Below are positions 44,201 to 55,300 of a DNA stretch of 64,000 nucleotides, in pieces. The position numbers were made by a program, and so were the translations under genes. The notes under the pieces are model-generated. The model saw nothing but the letters and a program-made list of their open reading frames with translations, did not search any database and was not told the origin of the DNA. The DNA comes from Monodelphis domestica. Lineage: Eukaryota; Chordata; Mammalia; Didelphimorphia; Didelphidae. Numbering within the stretch: position 1 is the first letter of the stretch; each line of letters begins with the position of its first letter. The stretch lies in the NCBI RefSeq assembly GCF_027887165.1, contig NC_077232.1, forward strand, positions 7,006,891 to 7,070,890, read 5' to 3'.

Positions 44201-46002
44201 AACAGCGACGGCTCCCCCCGACCCGGGGCTGCCAGGTACCCCCAAAGGGCGGCCAAGCTGCGTGGTCAGAGCGGGCCCAGCTAGGCCGGGAGGACGTCAC
44301 GGGGTGGGTCCCACGTCCAGCCTTGGCCTCCGCAGATCTGGGTTGAATCCCCACTCGCTTAGTGACCCTGGGCGAGTCCTCTGCCTCTCTGGGCCTCAGT
44401 TTACCCTCTGTCAATGGGAATAACAACCCTTGCTTCCTGGTTGTGAGGAACTCCTAAAGGGTCCCAGCCACAGGAGCTCCCAGTTCAGCCCAGGCCCGGG
44501 GAGGAGGGAGCCTCTCCAGCCCGGCCCCAGCTTCGGGGGCCCCTCTTGTGCTCCCCAGACCCTCGGCTGCTTTCCTCAGTCCCCCACCTGAAGACTCGGC
44601 CACTTCTCTCCCCTTCCTCCTCTGCTCCTGGAGCCAAACAGCTGCTTTACAAAGGAAGAGGCTCGAGGGAGGGAGGAACCAGCCACGCTGGGCCTCGTGA
44701 TGCCCTCCCGCCTGGGCGCCCCCTCCCACCCGGACCCTTTGCTCCTGGCCAGCCCCCATGCCTGGCACACCCTCCTCCTTTCTGCCTCCTGGCATGCCCA
44801 GGCTCGCTCCAGCCCCAGCTCAGCATTCCCTCTCCTCAATGACCGAGCTGGCATATTGATCCAGGGGCACAGGGCATTCCCAGGGGCACAGGGCATCTCC
44901 CAGGGGCACAGAGCATCCCCAGGGGCACAGGGCATTCCCAGGGGCACAGAGCATCTCCCAGGGGCACAGAGCATCTCCCAGGGGCACAGGGCATCCCCAG
45001 GGGCACAGGGCATCTCCCAGGGGCACAGAGCATCCCCAGGGGCACAGGGCATCTCCCAGGGGCACAGGGCATCCCCAGGGGCACAGGGCATCTCCCAGGG
45101 GCACAGGGCATCCCCAGGGGCACAGGGCATCTCCCAGGGGCACAGGGCATCCCCAGGGGCACAGGGCATCCCCAGGGGCACAGGGCATCCCCAGGGGCAC
45201 AGGGCATCTCCCAGGGGCACAGGGCATCCCCAGGGGCACAGGGCATCTCCCAGGGGCACAGGGCATCCCCAGGGGCACAGGGCATCTCCCAGGGGCACAG
45301 GGCATCCCCAGGGGCACAGGGCATCTCCCGGAGGCTTCCCCAGGGAAGCAAAGGGAGTCCTTCCGTGCTGGTAGGCGTGGGGCCTGGGCAGGGGCAGGGC
45401 TGGTGGGGAGGGCTGGGCCCCGGCAGGGCCTCTTCCTGGCATCCCAAGCACGGCCATCGCTGCCCCCCAGGGTGGCCCTCTGAGGCAGGTGAGCCGAGGA
45501 CGATTATCCCCATTTTCCAGGTTAGCCCACTGAGGCCCAGAAAGCCTCCGGCCCGGCGGCTCCTGCAGCCCAGAGTCGTCCCTGTTGGGTCGTCCTTTCG
45601 GGTCCTCCCGGCGAGCCTCCCAGGGCCGGCCGGTCCTCCCGGCGGGGCTCTGACTAACGGCCGGTCCTTCCCCCTGACCAGCACCTCCTCCGGGTGGCTT
45701 TCCAGGACCCCGTCCACGGCTGCACCTCCAAGACGCTGGCGCTGCCCCCCGGCTCCTCGGCCGCCTCCCTGGCCCGGCTCTGTGCCGCCAAGTTCCGGGT
45801 GGCGAAGCCCGAAGCCTTCGGCCTCTTCCTGCACGGCGAGGACGGCTCCCGCCTCCTGGCGCCCGACGCCCGGCCCCTCGGCCTCGGCCCCGGCTACCTG
45901 CTCTACGGGCCGCTGGGGGGAGCCCCCGAGGCCGAGCTGGGAGGCGGCGCTGAGGGGCCCCTCCCGTCCCAGCCCCCCTCGGCGCCCCCAGAGACCCAAT
46001 AA
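41219..46002 (+). CDS. RIN1: Ras and Rab interactor 1 (10 exons)
   Basis: RAS effector and guanine-nucleotide exchange factor for RAB5, also an activator of ABL kinases. Exons: 41219-41268, 41396-41576, 41676-41790, 42154-42226, 42307-42398, 42478-43230, 43320-43619, 43877-44008, 44084-44235 and 45682-46002; phases are consistent and the product is 722 aa (human 783 as I recall). Features: ABL-type tyrosine in DPVYDVP (Tyr24, equivalent to human Tyr36); SH2 domain about 53-150 with phosphotyrosine-binding Arg82 in FLVRKS; Pro-rich SH3 ligand SPPAVPPPPVP near 246; a 14-3-3-like serine patch RSVSDAF near 343; VPS9 domain about 425-590 with the expected Asp (D528 in ADEFLP) and Tyr (Y568 in GYCLT); RAS-association domain in the last exon. 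The acidic C-terminal tail of human RIN1 is largely absent. The stop codon lies inside an AATAAA signal. BRMS1 ends only about 1.1 kb upstream. Confidence 0.95.
41930..42065. repeat. G-rich tandem repeat in RIN1 intron 3
   Basis: Three copies of 'gtgtctgaagagggct' with a period of about 37-38 bp. Confidence 0.85.
44325..44460 (+). mobile_element. MIR/CORE-SINE in RIN1 intron 9
   Basis: 'agtgaccctgggcgagtcc' and 'tgggcctcagtttaccctct' mark an old SINE. Confidence 0.65.
44861..45330. repeat. 20/21-bp minisatellite in RIN1 intron 9
   Basis: About 23 copies of 'ggggcacagggcatccccag' (20 bp) alternating, often strictly, with a 21-bp version ending 'catctcccag', which gives a 41-bp double unit. 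Open reading frames across it are repeat translations. Confidence 0.97.
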
Positions 46003-46003
46003 A
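45998..46003 (+). terminator. RIN1: RIN1 polyadenylation signal overlapping the stop codon
   Basis: The last codons read ACC CAA TAA and the next bases are AAA, so AATAAA spans the stop. GT-rich 'cccgtgtgtgcgg' follows at about 46,021, placing cleavage near 46,015-46,020 and giving a 3' UTR of only about 15-20 nt. Confidence 0.75.
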
Positions 46004-47127
46004 AACGTTTGCAAGCTCGACCCGTGTGTGCGGCGAAGGGGGGCGGCGTGGGGTGGGCGGCCCCCCCCAGGCACTCGCTGCCCTCCTCCCTCCGGGGGCT
46101 TGGCGGGAAGGGAAGGGAGCCGTCCAGAGGGCCGGAGGGCCCCGAGACCCTCTCAGCCAGGGTCTGGCTCAGCCCAGCTTCCGGCCAGCCGTCCTGGGGA
46201 GGAAGGGCCAAAGACCCCCGCCGGGCCCGGCCTGAAACGACCCCCAGGAAGTGCTGCCGGAGCGGGGGTCAGCGGGGGCGGGAAAGTCCTGGGTTCAAAT
46301 CCAGCGGCTCACGCTGAGTCTGCGTGGGGCTCCCGAACTCAGTTTCCTGCTCCGTAAAGCGAAGCTGCTGACGAGGAATGAACACTGAAACGCACCCATT
46401 CATTCCCTCGAGAAAGCTCACGGAAAGTGCCAGGATTGGCCCCCTTGAACAGGGGGAGAAACCGAGGCCGAGTCCGGGCCGGGAACATCCCCTGGAGGAG
46501 CCCCAAACCTGGCGGCCTCTCTCGGACTCTCCCCCGTCGGCCAGCAGGGGGCGCGCCTGCTCCGTCCGTCGGCCCGGCACCCCCCGCGGAATCCCAGGAG
46601 CCTCCGGGAAGGGGGAGCCGGCCGGACCTCGAGTCCTCCTTCCCCAGCTCTGACCCTTCCCCCTGCCGCCGGCACTTCCTCCTTTCTCACGTCCTGGCCT
46701 GGGAACTGCTGGGGCGGCCGCGTCTATTCCCGGGGGAGAGCCCTGCGGCGCCCCCCTCGCTCCCTGGGGAGCAGCCCCTCCCCCTCGGGTGCCCCACAGC
46801 CTCTCCTCGGTGGAACAGTGACCCCAGCCTCCGCAGGGGCTTCTGGGACGCCCTAGAGCGGGAGGGGAGGGGGCTCTGCAGCCGGCCTGGGCACACAGTC
46901 GGTGATTCATAAATGCGTCCACGGACGGAGGCAGACCCGAGTTCCAGTCCAGCCTCAGGCCTCCGCCTCTGGGTTGGCCTCTCCTCGCGGCCTGCAGCCT
47001 CCTCCGGCTTTGAGCGCATCCAGATGCCCCAGATGGGGGGGCGGGGCGGGGCTTCAGCCCTCTGGGCCGCCCTCGGGGGAGCCGGGACCCCTCGGCCGGG
47101 ACGCGAAGGAGGGGAGGCCGGCCTGGG

Positions 47128-48487
47128 CGGGGTGGCCTGAACTCATCAGATTCCAGCCTCGCTGACTCATGGGGGAACGCCTGAGGTGGGGGATGATGGA
47201 GGAGCCCGGAGGGGACGGGGGCGGGCAGAGGGGCCTGCGGCAGCTCGGTTCGGAGACTCGGGACGGCGCAGGAGGGCTTCCTGGAGGAAGAGGCCCTGTG
47301 GGCAGGGATGTCCAGGGGGGCGGAGTGCGCGGGAGCCCTGGCCGAGTCCTGGCTGGGTGGCCCTGGCCGAGTCCCTTCCCCGGCTGTGCCAGAGGCGGCA
47401 CCGGGGCGGGGCGGGGCTGCCGTCCCGGTTCAGGCGGTTCCCAGTTGAGTTGGCATCGGCGGGGGCAGGAGGGCAGCTCGGTCAGGAAGGGTCACCCGCT
47501 TGGCCTCCTGCCCCATCGGCGAGGTGGGGCTCCGGCCCTCGCTCGCCCCCTGTCGGGGGTTTTCTTGGCGGGGACGCTGGAGCGGCCGACCATTTCCATC
47601 TCCGGCTCCTTTCACAAAAGGGGAAACCGAGGCCACGTGCCCAGGCTCACCCAACCAGGAAGGTTCTGAGGCGGGATCCGAACTCGGCTCCGGGAACCTG
47701 TGGGCGCCGGGCGGAGGGGGTCCCTGAGAGCAATCACGGAGGCCAGCCTGGGCGCTGACCACGGTCACCGCCGGGGGGCGGGGCCTCGCTCCCGGGTGGT
47801 CTTAGAGGCTGGGCGGGCAGGGGAAGGAGGCGCGCCCTCTTTGCCTCAGTTTCCCCATCTGTCCAGTGGCTCCAGAGAACAGCCCCAAAGGGGTGCCTCC
47901 AGAGGCCGGGCAGGAGATGCGGCTGGACAGCGGACGGGGAGCGGAGGGGGCGCCTTGACTTCCCTCAGCCGATGCCGGTCTGCGCCCAGTTCTAGTCCGG
48001 CTCCCGGCAGGAGCTCCTTCGCTCTGGGCTCTCCATTCCTGGGTCTTTCCGGGGCACAAAGGGGGGGTCGAGGAGGGCCAAGAAGAGCTACCCTGCCCGG
48101 CTCACGGAAGGAGGTTCTGGGTTCCGATCCAGCCTCCCCACAGCCAGGGTTCGGACGGGGGCCCCCAGGGAGGAGGAATGTAAAGTGAGGCTCGCTGTGG
48201 AAGGAAAGGCCAGGCTGGGGGCACCCCAGGCCTCCTTCTGGGGGTCTGACTGGGCCTCAAGGGTGACCCCAGGCCTTGGTGGTTCCCCCGGGTCACCCCG
48301 ATGCCCCATCCGCGCCTCCCTGCCGGCGTAGCTCGGAGTGACACCCCCCAGTGCCTACGGGGGCCGGGGGAGGGGCGTCCTGCAGCTGCGGAGCAGATGG
48401 GGGGGTGACCCCACTGGCAGGGCAGGAGGGTGCGGTGGCCTGAGCTCATCAGATTCCAGCCGCAGTGACTCATGGGGGGAACGCCTG
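47128..48487. repeat. Pair of 56-bp similar elements with an AP-1-type site
   Basis: 47,128-47,183 and 48,430-48,487 share 'gtggcctgaRctcatcagat', 'ttccagcc', 'tgactcatgggg' and 'gaacgcctg', about 1.3 kb apart and in the same orientation. Each carries TGACTCA. They could be regulatory duplicates or two copies of an unnamed repeat. Confidence 0.6.
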
Positions 48488-49368
48488 GGGGGGCGGAAGG
48501 ATGGCTTCTGGGAGGGGAGGTCTGGAGCCCCGACTGGGCTGCAGGGCTTTGGGGGGCTGGGCTGGGGGGCATTTCAGGAGCACCTCCTGTGTGCCGAGGA
48601 CCGTGCCAGCCCAGACCCTGGCCACCCCCTGGGAAGGCTGGCCAGGAGGCAAACAGGGGTGAAGGGACTTGCCTAGGGTCACACGCTGTGCGAGGCTGGA
48701 TTGGAACTCAGGTCTTCCTGCCTCCTGGCCCAGCACCTGGGGGGGGGGGGGGACAGAGAGGGCTGGAGGAGTTGGGGGGGGCCTCCACAGGAGCAAAATT
48801 CCTTGCTGCTGGGAGGAGCTGGGAAAGCCGGGTCGGCTCCTCTCTCAGCTCAGCCTGGGATGAGGAAATAGCTCATGGGGCCCTCCCCACCCCATTCCAA
48901 GGGCCCCCCTTCTGCCCCCCCCAGCTGCTGCTTTTTTCTGAGCCTGGGGGAGGGGTGGGCCGGAGGAAAGGCAGGGGGAGGCTCAGGCGCCTTTTCACCC
49001 TGTCTGGATGGGGCTTGGAGGGCTTGGGGGGGCTTCAGCATCTCTGGGGTGCCGAGGGCCGGGGAGGAAGCTCAAAACCAAAAGCCAGCCGCAATTCCTC
49101 ATCTCAGGCTTGGCTGTGTGGCCTTGGGCAAGTCCTTTCCACCTCTTGGGACTCAGTTTCCTCCTCGGTCCAGACTGCTGAAGCTCTGGGTAAGAGCCCG
49201 GCCGGCTTCTCTGGGCTTCCAGGTCTGCCCAAGAGTTTGTCTATTTTTCTCATTTGATTCAGAGCCTGTGAACTCGCTTCAGCTGAGGCTAGATCTGAAC
49301 TCAGACCTTCCCGTCTGAGGTGCTGAGTCCAAGGCACAGCCTCCCTGCCTCCCGCTGAGGCGCCAAGG

Positions 49369-49655
49369 GGATGGGGATGAAGATGAGGAAGAGGAAGGGG
49401 ATGGGGACAAGGAAGGGGGTGGGGAAGGGGATGAAGATGAGGAAGAGGAAGGGGATGGGGACAAGGAAGGGGGTGGGGAAGGGGATGAAGATGAGGAAGA
49501 GGAAGGGGATGGGGACAAGGAAGGGGATGAGGAAGGGGAGGAAGATGAGGAAGAGGAAGGGGATGGGGATGAGGAAGGGGATGAAGATGAGGAAGAGGAA
49601 GGGGATAGGGATGAGGAAGGGGATGGGGATGAGGAAGGGGGTGGGGAAGGGGACA
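49369..49655. repeat. Purine-only minisatellite
   Basis: A (GGGGATG/GGAAGA)-type array, nearly all purine on +, with a 54-bp period at its left end ('aagatgaggaagaggaag' at 49,380, 49,434 and 49,488) that breaks down to the right. Confidence 0.93.
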
Positions 49656-50759
49656 GGGTTGGAGCTGCTGCCCCAGTTCCAGGCCGCCTCCCCTCCCCGA
49701 GCCAGGCTCTCCGGAGAGGCTGGCCGGGCAGCCCAGGCCGGCCTTTGAAGTCCCAAAGTAAATATCCTGTCTGGTCGGGCCCTCGGGGGCAGCTCGTCAC
49801 CCCGCTCGGGCCTGGCTCTCACCCCAGCTGGCTGGGGGGCCCAGAGAGGGTCCAGGAATGAGAGGAGGGAGGCAGAGGGAGCCCCAGCACGGAGCGGGAG
49901 ACCAAGGACCAAAGAGGGAGAAACAGGGACACCCTCAGGGAAATCTCTCTCTCACTCCCTGCCGCCCCCAACACACACAAGAAGTGGAGAGGAAGAGCCT
50001 GCAGAGAAGAAGAGGCAGAGATCTGGGTTCGAATTCTGCCTCGTGGCCCCCCTCTAAATCGAGGCGGCTGGGCTTGGCAGCTCCCGCCTCCTCCTCTGCA
50101 CCCCGCACAGACCAAGGGGGAGAGACGGAGAGACATCCTCAGAGGTGGAGGCAGGCGGGAGGGACAGGAAAGTCCCAGAGAAAGAGCCGGTCGGAGCCAC
50201 TAGGGAAGGAGGCCCGGGCGGAGGGGAGGCCCGGGTGGAGGGGAGGCCGGTCCCGGGCCTCCTCCCGTCCTCCCCAAGACCCTAAACTCTGCCCGGTGGC
50301 TGCCTGGGCCTCCCCAAGGACCGGAGAACAGCAGGGACAAGTGGCCCCCCGGCCCCAGGCCTCTCCCTCGTCCCTCCTCAGGCCGAGCCTCCGCCCTTAG
50401 AGGGTGGCTCTGGAGGGGGCAGTGGCGGGGAGACCCGGGCCGGACCCCCCTTTCTCCAGGGCCCCGGCCGAGTGGGCTCCCCAGCTTGGGGCTCCTCCCT
50501 GCCAGGAGCCTGCTGGGGTGGAGCGCTGACATCTGGGGAGAGGAGGAGGGAGGCCGGGCCCAGCCCCCTCCCTTCCCTGCCCCCCACCCCAGGCTCTTCC
50601 CGGATCGGCTCCCCTCCCAGCCCAGGCGAGCGGCCCGGCCGAGGTGGTTTGGGAAGACGAGGCCGAAAAGCCTGGCCAGAGGAGCCGATTCCTACACAGA
50701 GAAGAGCCTGCTGAGCCCCTCCTGGGGCAGCCGGGCTCCCCCTCCCCCGCAGGCCCAGC

Positions 50760-50860
50760 CACTGGGCTGCTGTTTACAGAGCTGCTCTCCAGCGGATCCT
50801 TTGTTTACACAAGGCCTCTGGCCTCCAGCCCAGCCCCCCTTATCTCCCGGGCTGGCCGGC
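50760..50860. promoter_or_regulatory. Possible enhancer-like motif cluster
   Basis: Within 100 bp: 'tgtttacagag', 'tttgtttacaca' (two forkhead-type sites) and 'ccttatctccc' (GATA-type). Motif clustering only; no other support. Confidence 0.25.
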
Positions 50861-52745
50861 CCCCCAAGATGTCCAAAGCGGGGCCCAGGTGGGCCGAGAT
50901 GGAGGGGGACCCCGGGCAGACGGAAGCAGCAGCCTCAGCCGGGGTGGGGGCCATCCGGGGTTGCCGCTGCAAATCCTGCTCCAGACGCTTCCTGGCGGGG
51001 TGACCCTGGGCCAGTCACTTCACCCCCATGGCCTGGCCTTGACGGACACGGTCTAGTCTCAGGCAGAAGGTCCATGACGGGGCTGCCCAGACAGTCTGAA
51101 CTCCTAGCACTGAGCCAACCCTGATCTGGGGGCGACGCGCGCCCTGGACACCTCCGTCTCCCTGAAGCCTCCCAGGGATGGTGGGGGAGTCGCTGCCACG
51201 ACTTGAGTCCCATTTGTCAGAAGAGAACTCGGGGGCACGGAGGAGCCCCCAGACCGCCCCCAGGGCCCCAGAGCTCGGAGAGGAAGCCTCTCTCCCCTCC
51301 TCCCTCCATGGCTGCCCCCTTCCTAGCTTGACTTCTTGGCGAGCCAGCCCGGCTCCATACTGGCCTCTCCACCTGAGCCCTTCCTTGGGGAGCATCCCGA
51401 ACCCCTCTGCCTGGCCCCAGCCCGAATCCAGCTCCTCCGTCGCTCAGGCCCTCCATGGCCTTCTCCCACGTGCCCCCGGCCCCTCCCCCTTCATTCTGGC
51501 CCTCTCTGGACCCAAGCGGCCGTCCATCCCTTCCCATCTCCTCCCAGGAACGGCCGCCCTGGGGCCGCGGCTCTCACTTCTCCCCACCTCCTGGCTGCTT
51601 CCCGGCTGCCCAGAAATGTGCCCGCGACGCCCCCATCCTCAAGAACCCTTCAGGGGGCCCCACTGTCCCCCCCAGCTCATGCCCCTCTACCTTTTAGGGG
51701 CGCCTCCATTTCCTCTCCTCTGAGTTCGGGTTCAGGAATCCTTCAAGGGAACATATTCTTCCCTGGTCAGGGCCCATCTCGTAGGCCATCTCCGCAGTCC
51801 CCTCTCCTCCTGGGGCCAAGCCTCATCGCGGCCTCCCTGCCTCCGGGCTCTCCCCGCTCCGGCCCATTCAGCCAGCAGGGGGCTTTGTGGAAGGCCAGGC
51901 CTGACCAGGCCACCCCTGCAGTGGCTCCCTCCTACCTCCAGCCTCAGAGACGAAAAGCTGTGGGGCCTCTGGAGCCCTTCCTTGCCGGCCTCCCCAGGCC
52001 TTCCCCAACCCTTGGAGCCCGGACTCCAGCCTCCTGGCCCTCCTGTCGGCCTTCCTCTCCTTCCAGCTCTTCCCTCCGGCGGGCCGCGCCGTCTCCCGCC
52101 TTGGCTGTGCTCTTGGGGAGCAGGAGCTGCCCCCGCCTGCCTCGCCCTCGTGGCCCGGATCTCGTGCGGTTCTCCTTCCACCCGGCCCCGGTCCTGCCGC
52201 GCCGCGGCCCCCCCAGAGCTCCGGCCCGGCTTCTCCCCTCGTTTCTACAATCTTTGTTTCTTAAGCCCCAACCTGGGGGTCAAAGAGGGGCGACGAGGAC
52301 GAGGCAGCCACGGTCAGGTGACTCGTCCAGGGTCCCCCCGCCGGGAAGGGTCTGAGGCCACATTCCTGACCGCAGCTCCCAAGCCACCTTCTGCCGGGCA
52401 CAGAGACGCCAGCTGGCCGAGGGCCCGGCAGGCAGGGCATGTGTCTGGGGGTCCCGTACCTCCTGCCCCCCATCTTCCTCCTCACCCCAGCTGCCTCTAA
52501 GCTCTGTCTCCTGCTCTGGAGGGGGCGGCCACCGAGCAGGTAGCCTGGCGGGTCCCTGTTAGGGAGAGGAGCACCCATGGGGGCCGTGAGTCCGCGAAGT
52601 GCCGAGACCCCGAGGGCCAAACATGCGTGTGCTCCCATGTCAGAGCAGAGAGACCCGAGGGCCCATGGGAACAGAGCTGGCTGGTCTGGGCGGCCAGAGG
52701 GTCACCCAGTGTCCACGCGGGGAGGGCTGTGGTGCCGCCGAGGAC

Positions 52746-55300
52746 ATTAGTGTGTCAGAGCGTGTGCAGGGGAGGTTAGTGTGTCAGAGCGTGTGCAGGG
52801 GAGGTTAGCATGTCAGGGCATGTTCAGGGGAGGTTAGCATGTCAGGGCATGTGTAGGGGAGGTTAGCATGTCAGAGTGTGAGCAGGGGAGGTTAGTGTGT
52901 CAGAGCGTGTGCAGGGGAGAAGGTTAGTGTGTCAGAGTGTGTGCAGGGGAGAAGGTTAGTATGTCAGAGCGTGTACAGGGGAGGTTAGTGTGTCAGAGCG
53001 TGTGCAGGGGAGAAGGTTAGTGTGTCAGAGTGTGTGCAGGGGAGAAGGTTAGTATGTCAGAGCATGTGCAGGGGAGGTTAGTGTGTCAGAGCATGTGCAG
53101 GGGAGAAGGTTAGTGTGTCAGAGTGTGTGCAGGGGAAGTTAGTATGTCAGAGCGTGTGCAGGGGAGAAGGTTAGTGTGTCAGAGCGTGAGCAGGGGAGGT
53201 TAGTGTGTCAGAGCGTGAGCAGGGGAGGTTAGTGTGTCAGAGTGTGAGCAGGGGAGGTTAGTGTGTCAGAGCGTGTGCAGGGGAGAAGGTTAGTGTGTCA
53301 GAGTGTGTGCAGGGGAGAAGGTTAGTATGTCAGAGCGTGTGCAGGGGAGGTTAGTATGTCAGAGTGTGTGCAGGGGAGAAGGTTAGTGTGTCAGAGCGTG
53401 TGCAGGGGAAGTTAGTATGTCAGAGCGTGTGCAGGGGAGGTTAGTGTGTCAGAGCGTGAGCAGGGGAGGTTAGTGTGTCAGAGCGTGTGCAGGGGAGGTT
53501 AGTGTGTCAGAGTGTGTGCAGGGGAGAAGGTTAGTGTGTCAGAGTGTGTGCAGGGGAAGTTAGTATGTCAGAGCGTGTGCAGGGGAGAAGGTTAGTGTGT
53601 CAGAGCGTGAGCAGGGGAGGTTAGTGTGTCAGAGCGTGAGCAGGGGAGGTTAGTGTGTCAGAGCGTGAGCAGGGGAGGTTAGTGTGTCAGAGCGTGTGCA
53701 GGGGAGAAGGTTAGTGTGTCAGAGTGTGTGCAGGGGAGAAGGTTAGTATGTCAGAGCGTGTGCAGGGGAGGTTAGTGTGTCAGAGCGTGTGCAGGGGAGA
53801 AGGTTAGTGTGTCAGAGCGTGTGCAGGGGAGAAGGTTAGTATGTCAGAGTGTGTGCAGGAGAGGTTAGTATGTCAGAGCGTGTGCAGGGGAGAAGGTTAG
53901 TGTGTCAGAGCGTGTGCAGGGGAGGTTAGTGTGTCAGAGCGTGTGCAGGGGAAGTTAGTATGTCAGAGCGTGTGCAGGGGAGGTTAGTGTGTCAGAGCGT
54001 GTGCAGGGGAGGTTAGTGTGTCAGAGCGTGTGCAGGGGAGAAGGTTAGTGTGTCAGAGCGTGTGCAGGGGAGAAGGTTAGTGTGTCAGAGCGTGTGCAGG
54101 GGAGGTTAGTGTGTCAGAGCGTGTGCAGGGGAGGTTAGTGTGTCAGAGCATTGCAGGGGAGGTTAGTGTGTCAGAGTGTGCAGGGGAGAAGGTTAGTATG
54201 TCAGAGTGTGTGCAGGAGAGGTTAGTATGTCAGAGCGTGTGCAGGGGAGAAGGTTAGTGTGTCAGAGCGTGTGCAGGGGAGGTTAGTGTGTCAGAGCGTG
54301 AGCAGGGGAGGTTAGTGTGTCAGAGCGTGAGCAGGGGAGGTTAGTGTGTCAGAGCGTGTGCAGGGGAGAAGGTTAGTGTGTCAGAGTGTGTGCAGGGGAG
54401 AAGGTTAGTATGTCAGAGCGTGTGCAGGGGAGGTTAGTGTGTCAGAGCGTGTGCAGGGGAGAAGGTTAGTGTGTCAGAGCGTGTGCAGGGGAGAAGGTTA
54501 GTATGTCAGAGTGTGTGCAGGAGAGGTTAGTATGTCAGAGCGTGTGCAGGGGAGAAGGTTAGTGTGTCAGAGCGTGTGCAGGGGAGGTTAGTGTGTCAGA
54601 GCGTGTGCAGGGGAAGTTAGTATGTCAGAGCGTGTGCAGGGGAGGTTAGTGTGTCAGAGCGTGTGCAGGGGAGGTTAGTGTGTCAGAGCGTGTGCAGGGG
54701 AGAAGGTTAGTGTGTCAGAGCGTGTGCAGGGGAGAAAGTTAGTGTGTCAGAGCGTGTGCAGGGGAGGTTAGTGTGTCAGAGCGTGTGCAGGGGAGGTTAG
54801 TGTGTCAGAGCATTGCAGGGGAGGTTAGTGTGTCAGAGTGTGCAGGGGAGAAGGTTAGTATGTCAGAGTGTGTGCAGGAGAGGTTAGTATGTCAGAGCGT
54901 GTGCAGGGGAGAAGGTTAGTGTGTCAGAGCGTGTGCAGGGGAGGTTAGTGTGTCAGAGCGTGAGCAGGGGAGGTTAGTGTGTCAGAGCGTGAGCAGGGGA
55001 GGTTAGTGTGTCAGAGCGTGTGCAGGGGAGAAGGTTAGTGTGTCAGAGTGTGTGCAGGGGAGAAGGTTAGTATGTCAGAGCGTGTGCAGGGGAGGTTAGT
55101 GTGTCAGAGCGTGTGCAGGGGAGAAGGTTAGTGTGTCAGAGCGTGTGCAGGGGAGAAGGTTAGTATGTCAGAGTGTGTGCAGGAGAGGTTAGTATGTCAG
55201 AGCGTGTGCAGGGGAGAAGGTTAGTGTGTCAGAGCGTGAGCAGGGGAGGTTAGTGTGTCAGAGCGTGTGCAGGGGAGGTTAGTGCGTCCGAGCGTGTTGC
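52746..55300. repeat. 29/32-bp minisatellite upstream of CD248
   Basis: About 84 units of 29 bp ('ggttagtgtgtcagagcg' plus 'tgtgcagggga') or 32 bp (with an extra 'gaa' before ggttag), over 2.5 kb. Variant sites are gtg/atg, agcgtg/agtgtg and gtgtgc/gtgagc. Rare variants (cattgcag, aggagagg) recur at offsets of about 652-662 bp, which shows a higher-order unit of about 20 repeats. It ends about 350 bp before the CD248 ATG. Confidence 0.98.

Larger units (their letters stand above)
46020..52745. other. Intergenic stretch, RIN1 to the CD248 upstream array
   Basis: GC-rich, no exon recognised. Holds old SINE fragments at about 46,285-46,460, 48,570-48,735 (-), 49,085-49,170 (+), 49,260-49,340 (-) and 52,300-52,370 (-), many poly-G/C runs, a duplicated 56-bp element at 47,128 and 48,430, and the purine array at 49,369. 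Confidence 0.55.

Noticed and set aside
44836-46074. 412-codon Cys/Pro/Gly-rich frame on the - strand
   Set aside because: Formed by the RIN1 intron 9 minisatellite and the antisense of the last RIN1 exon.
49279-49912. Ser/Pro-rich and Phe/Ile/Pro-rich frames
   Set aside because: Translations of the purine-only array on its pyrimidine strand.
52746-55300. CRISPR-like array
   Set aside because: Repeats are directly adjacent without unique spacers, and the host is a vertebrate; this is a minisatellite.
52746-55300. GGTTAG in every unit as telomere-like repeat
   Set aside because: Only one telomere-like hexamer per 29-32 bp and no run of TTAGGG, so no support for interstitial telomere origin.
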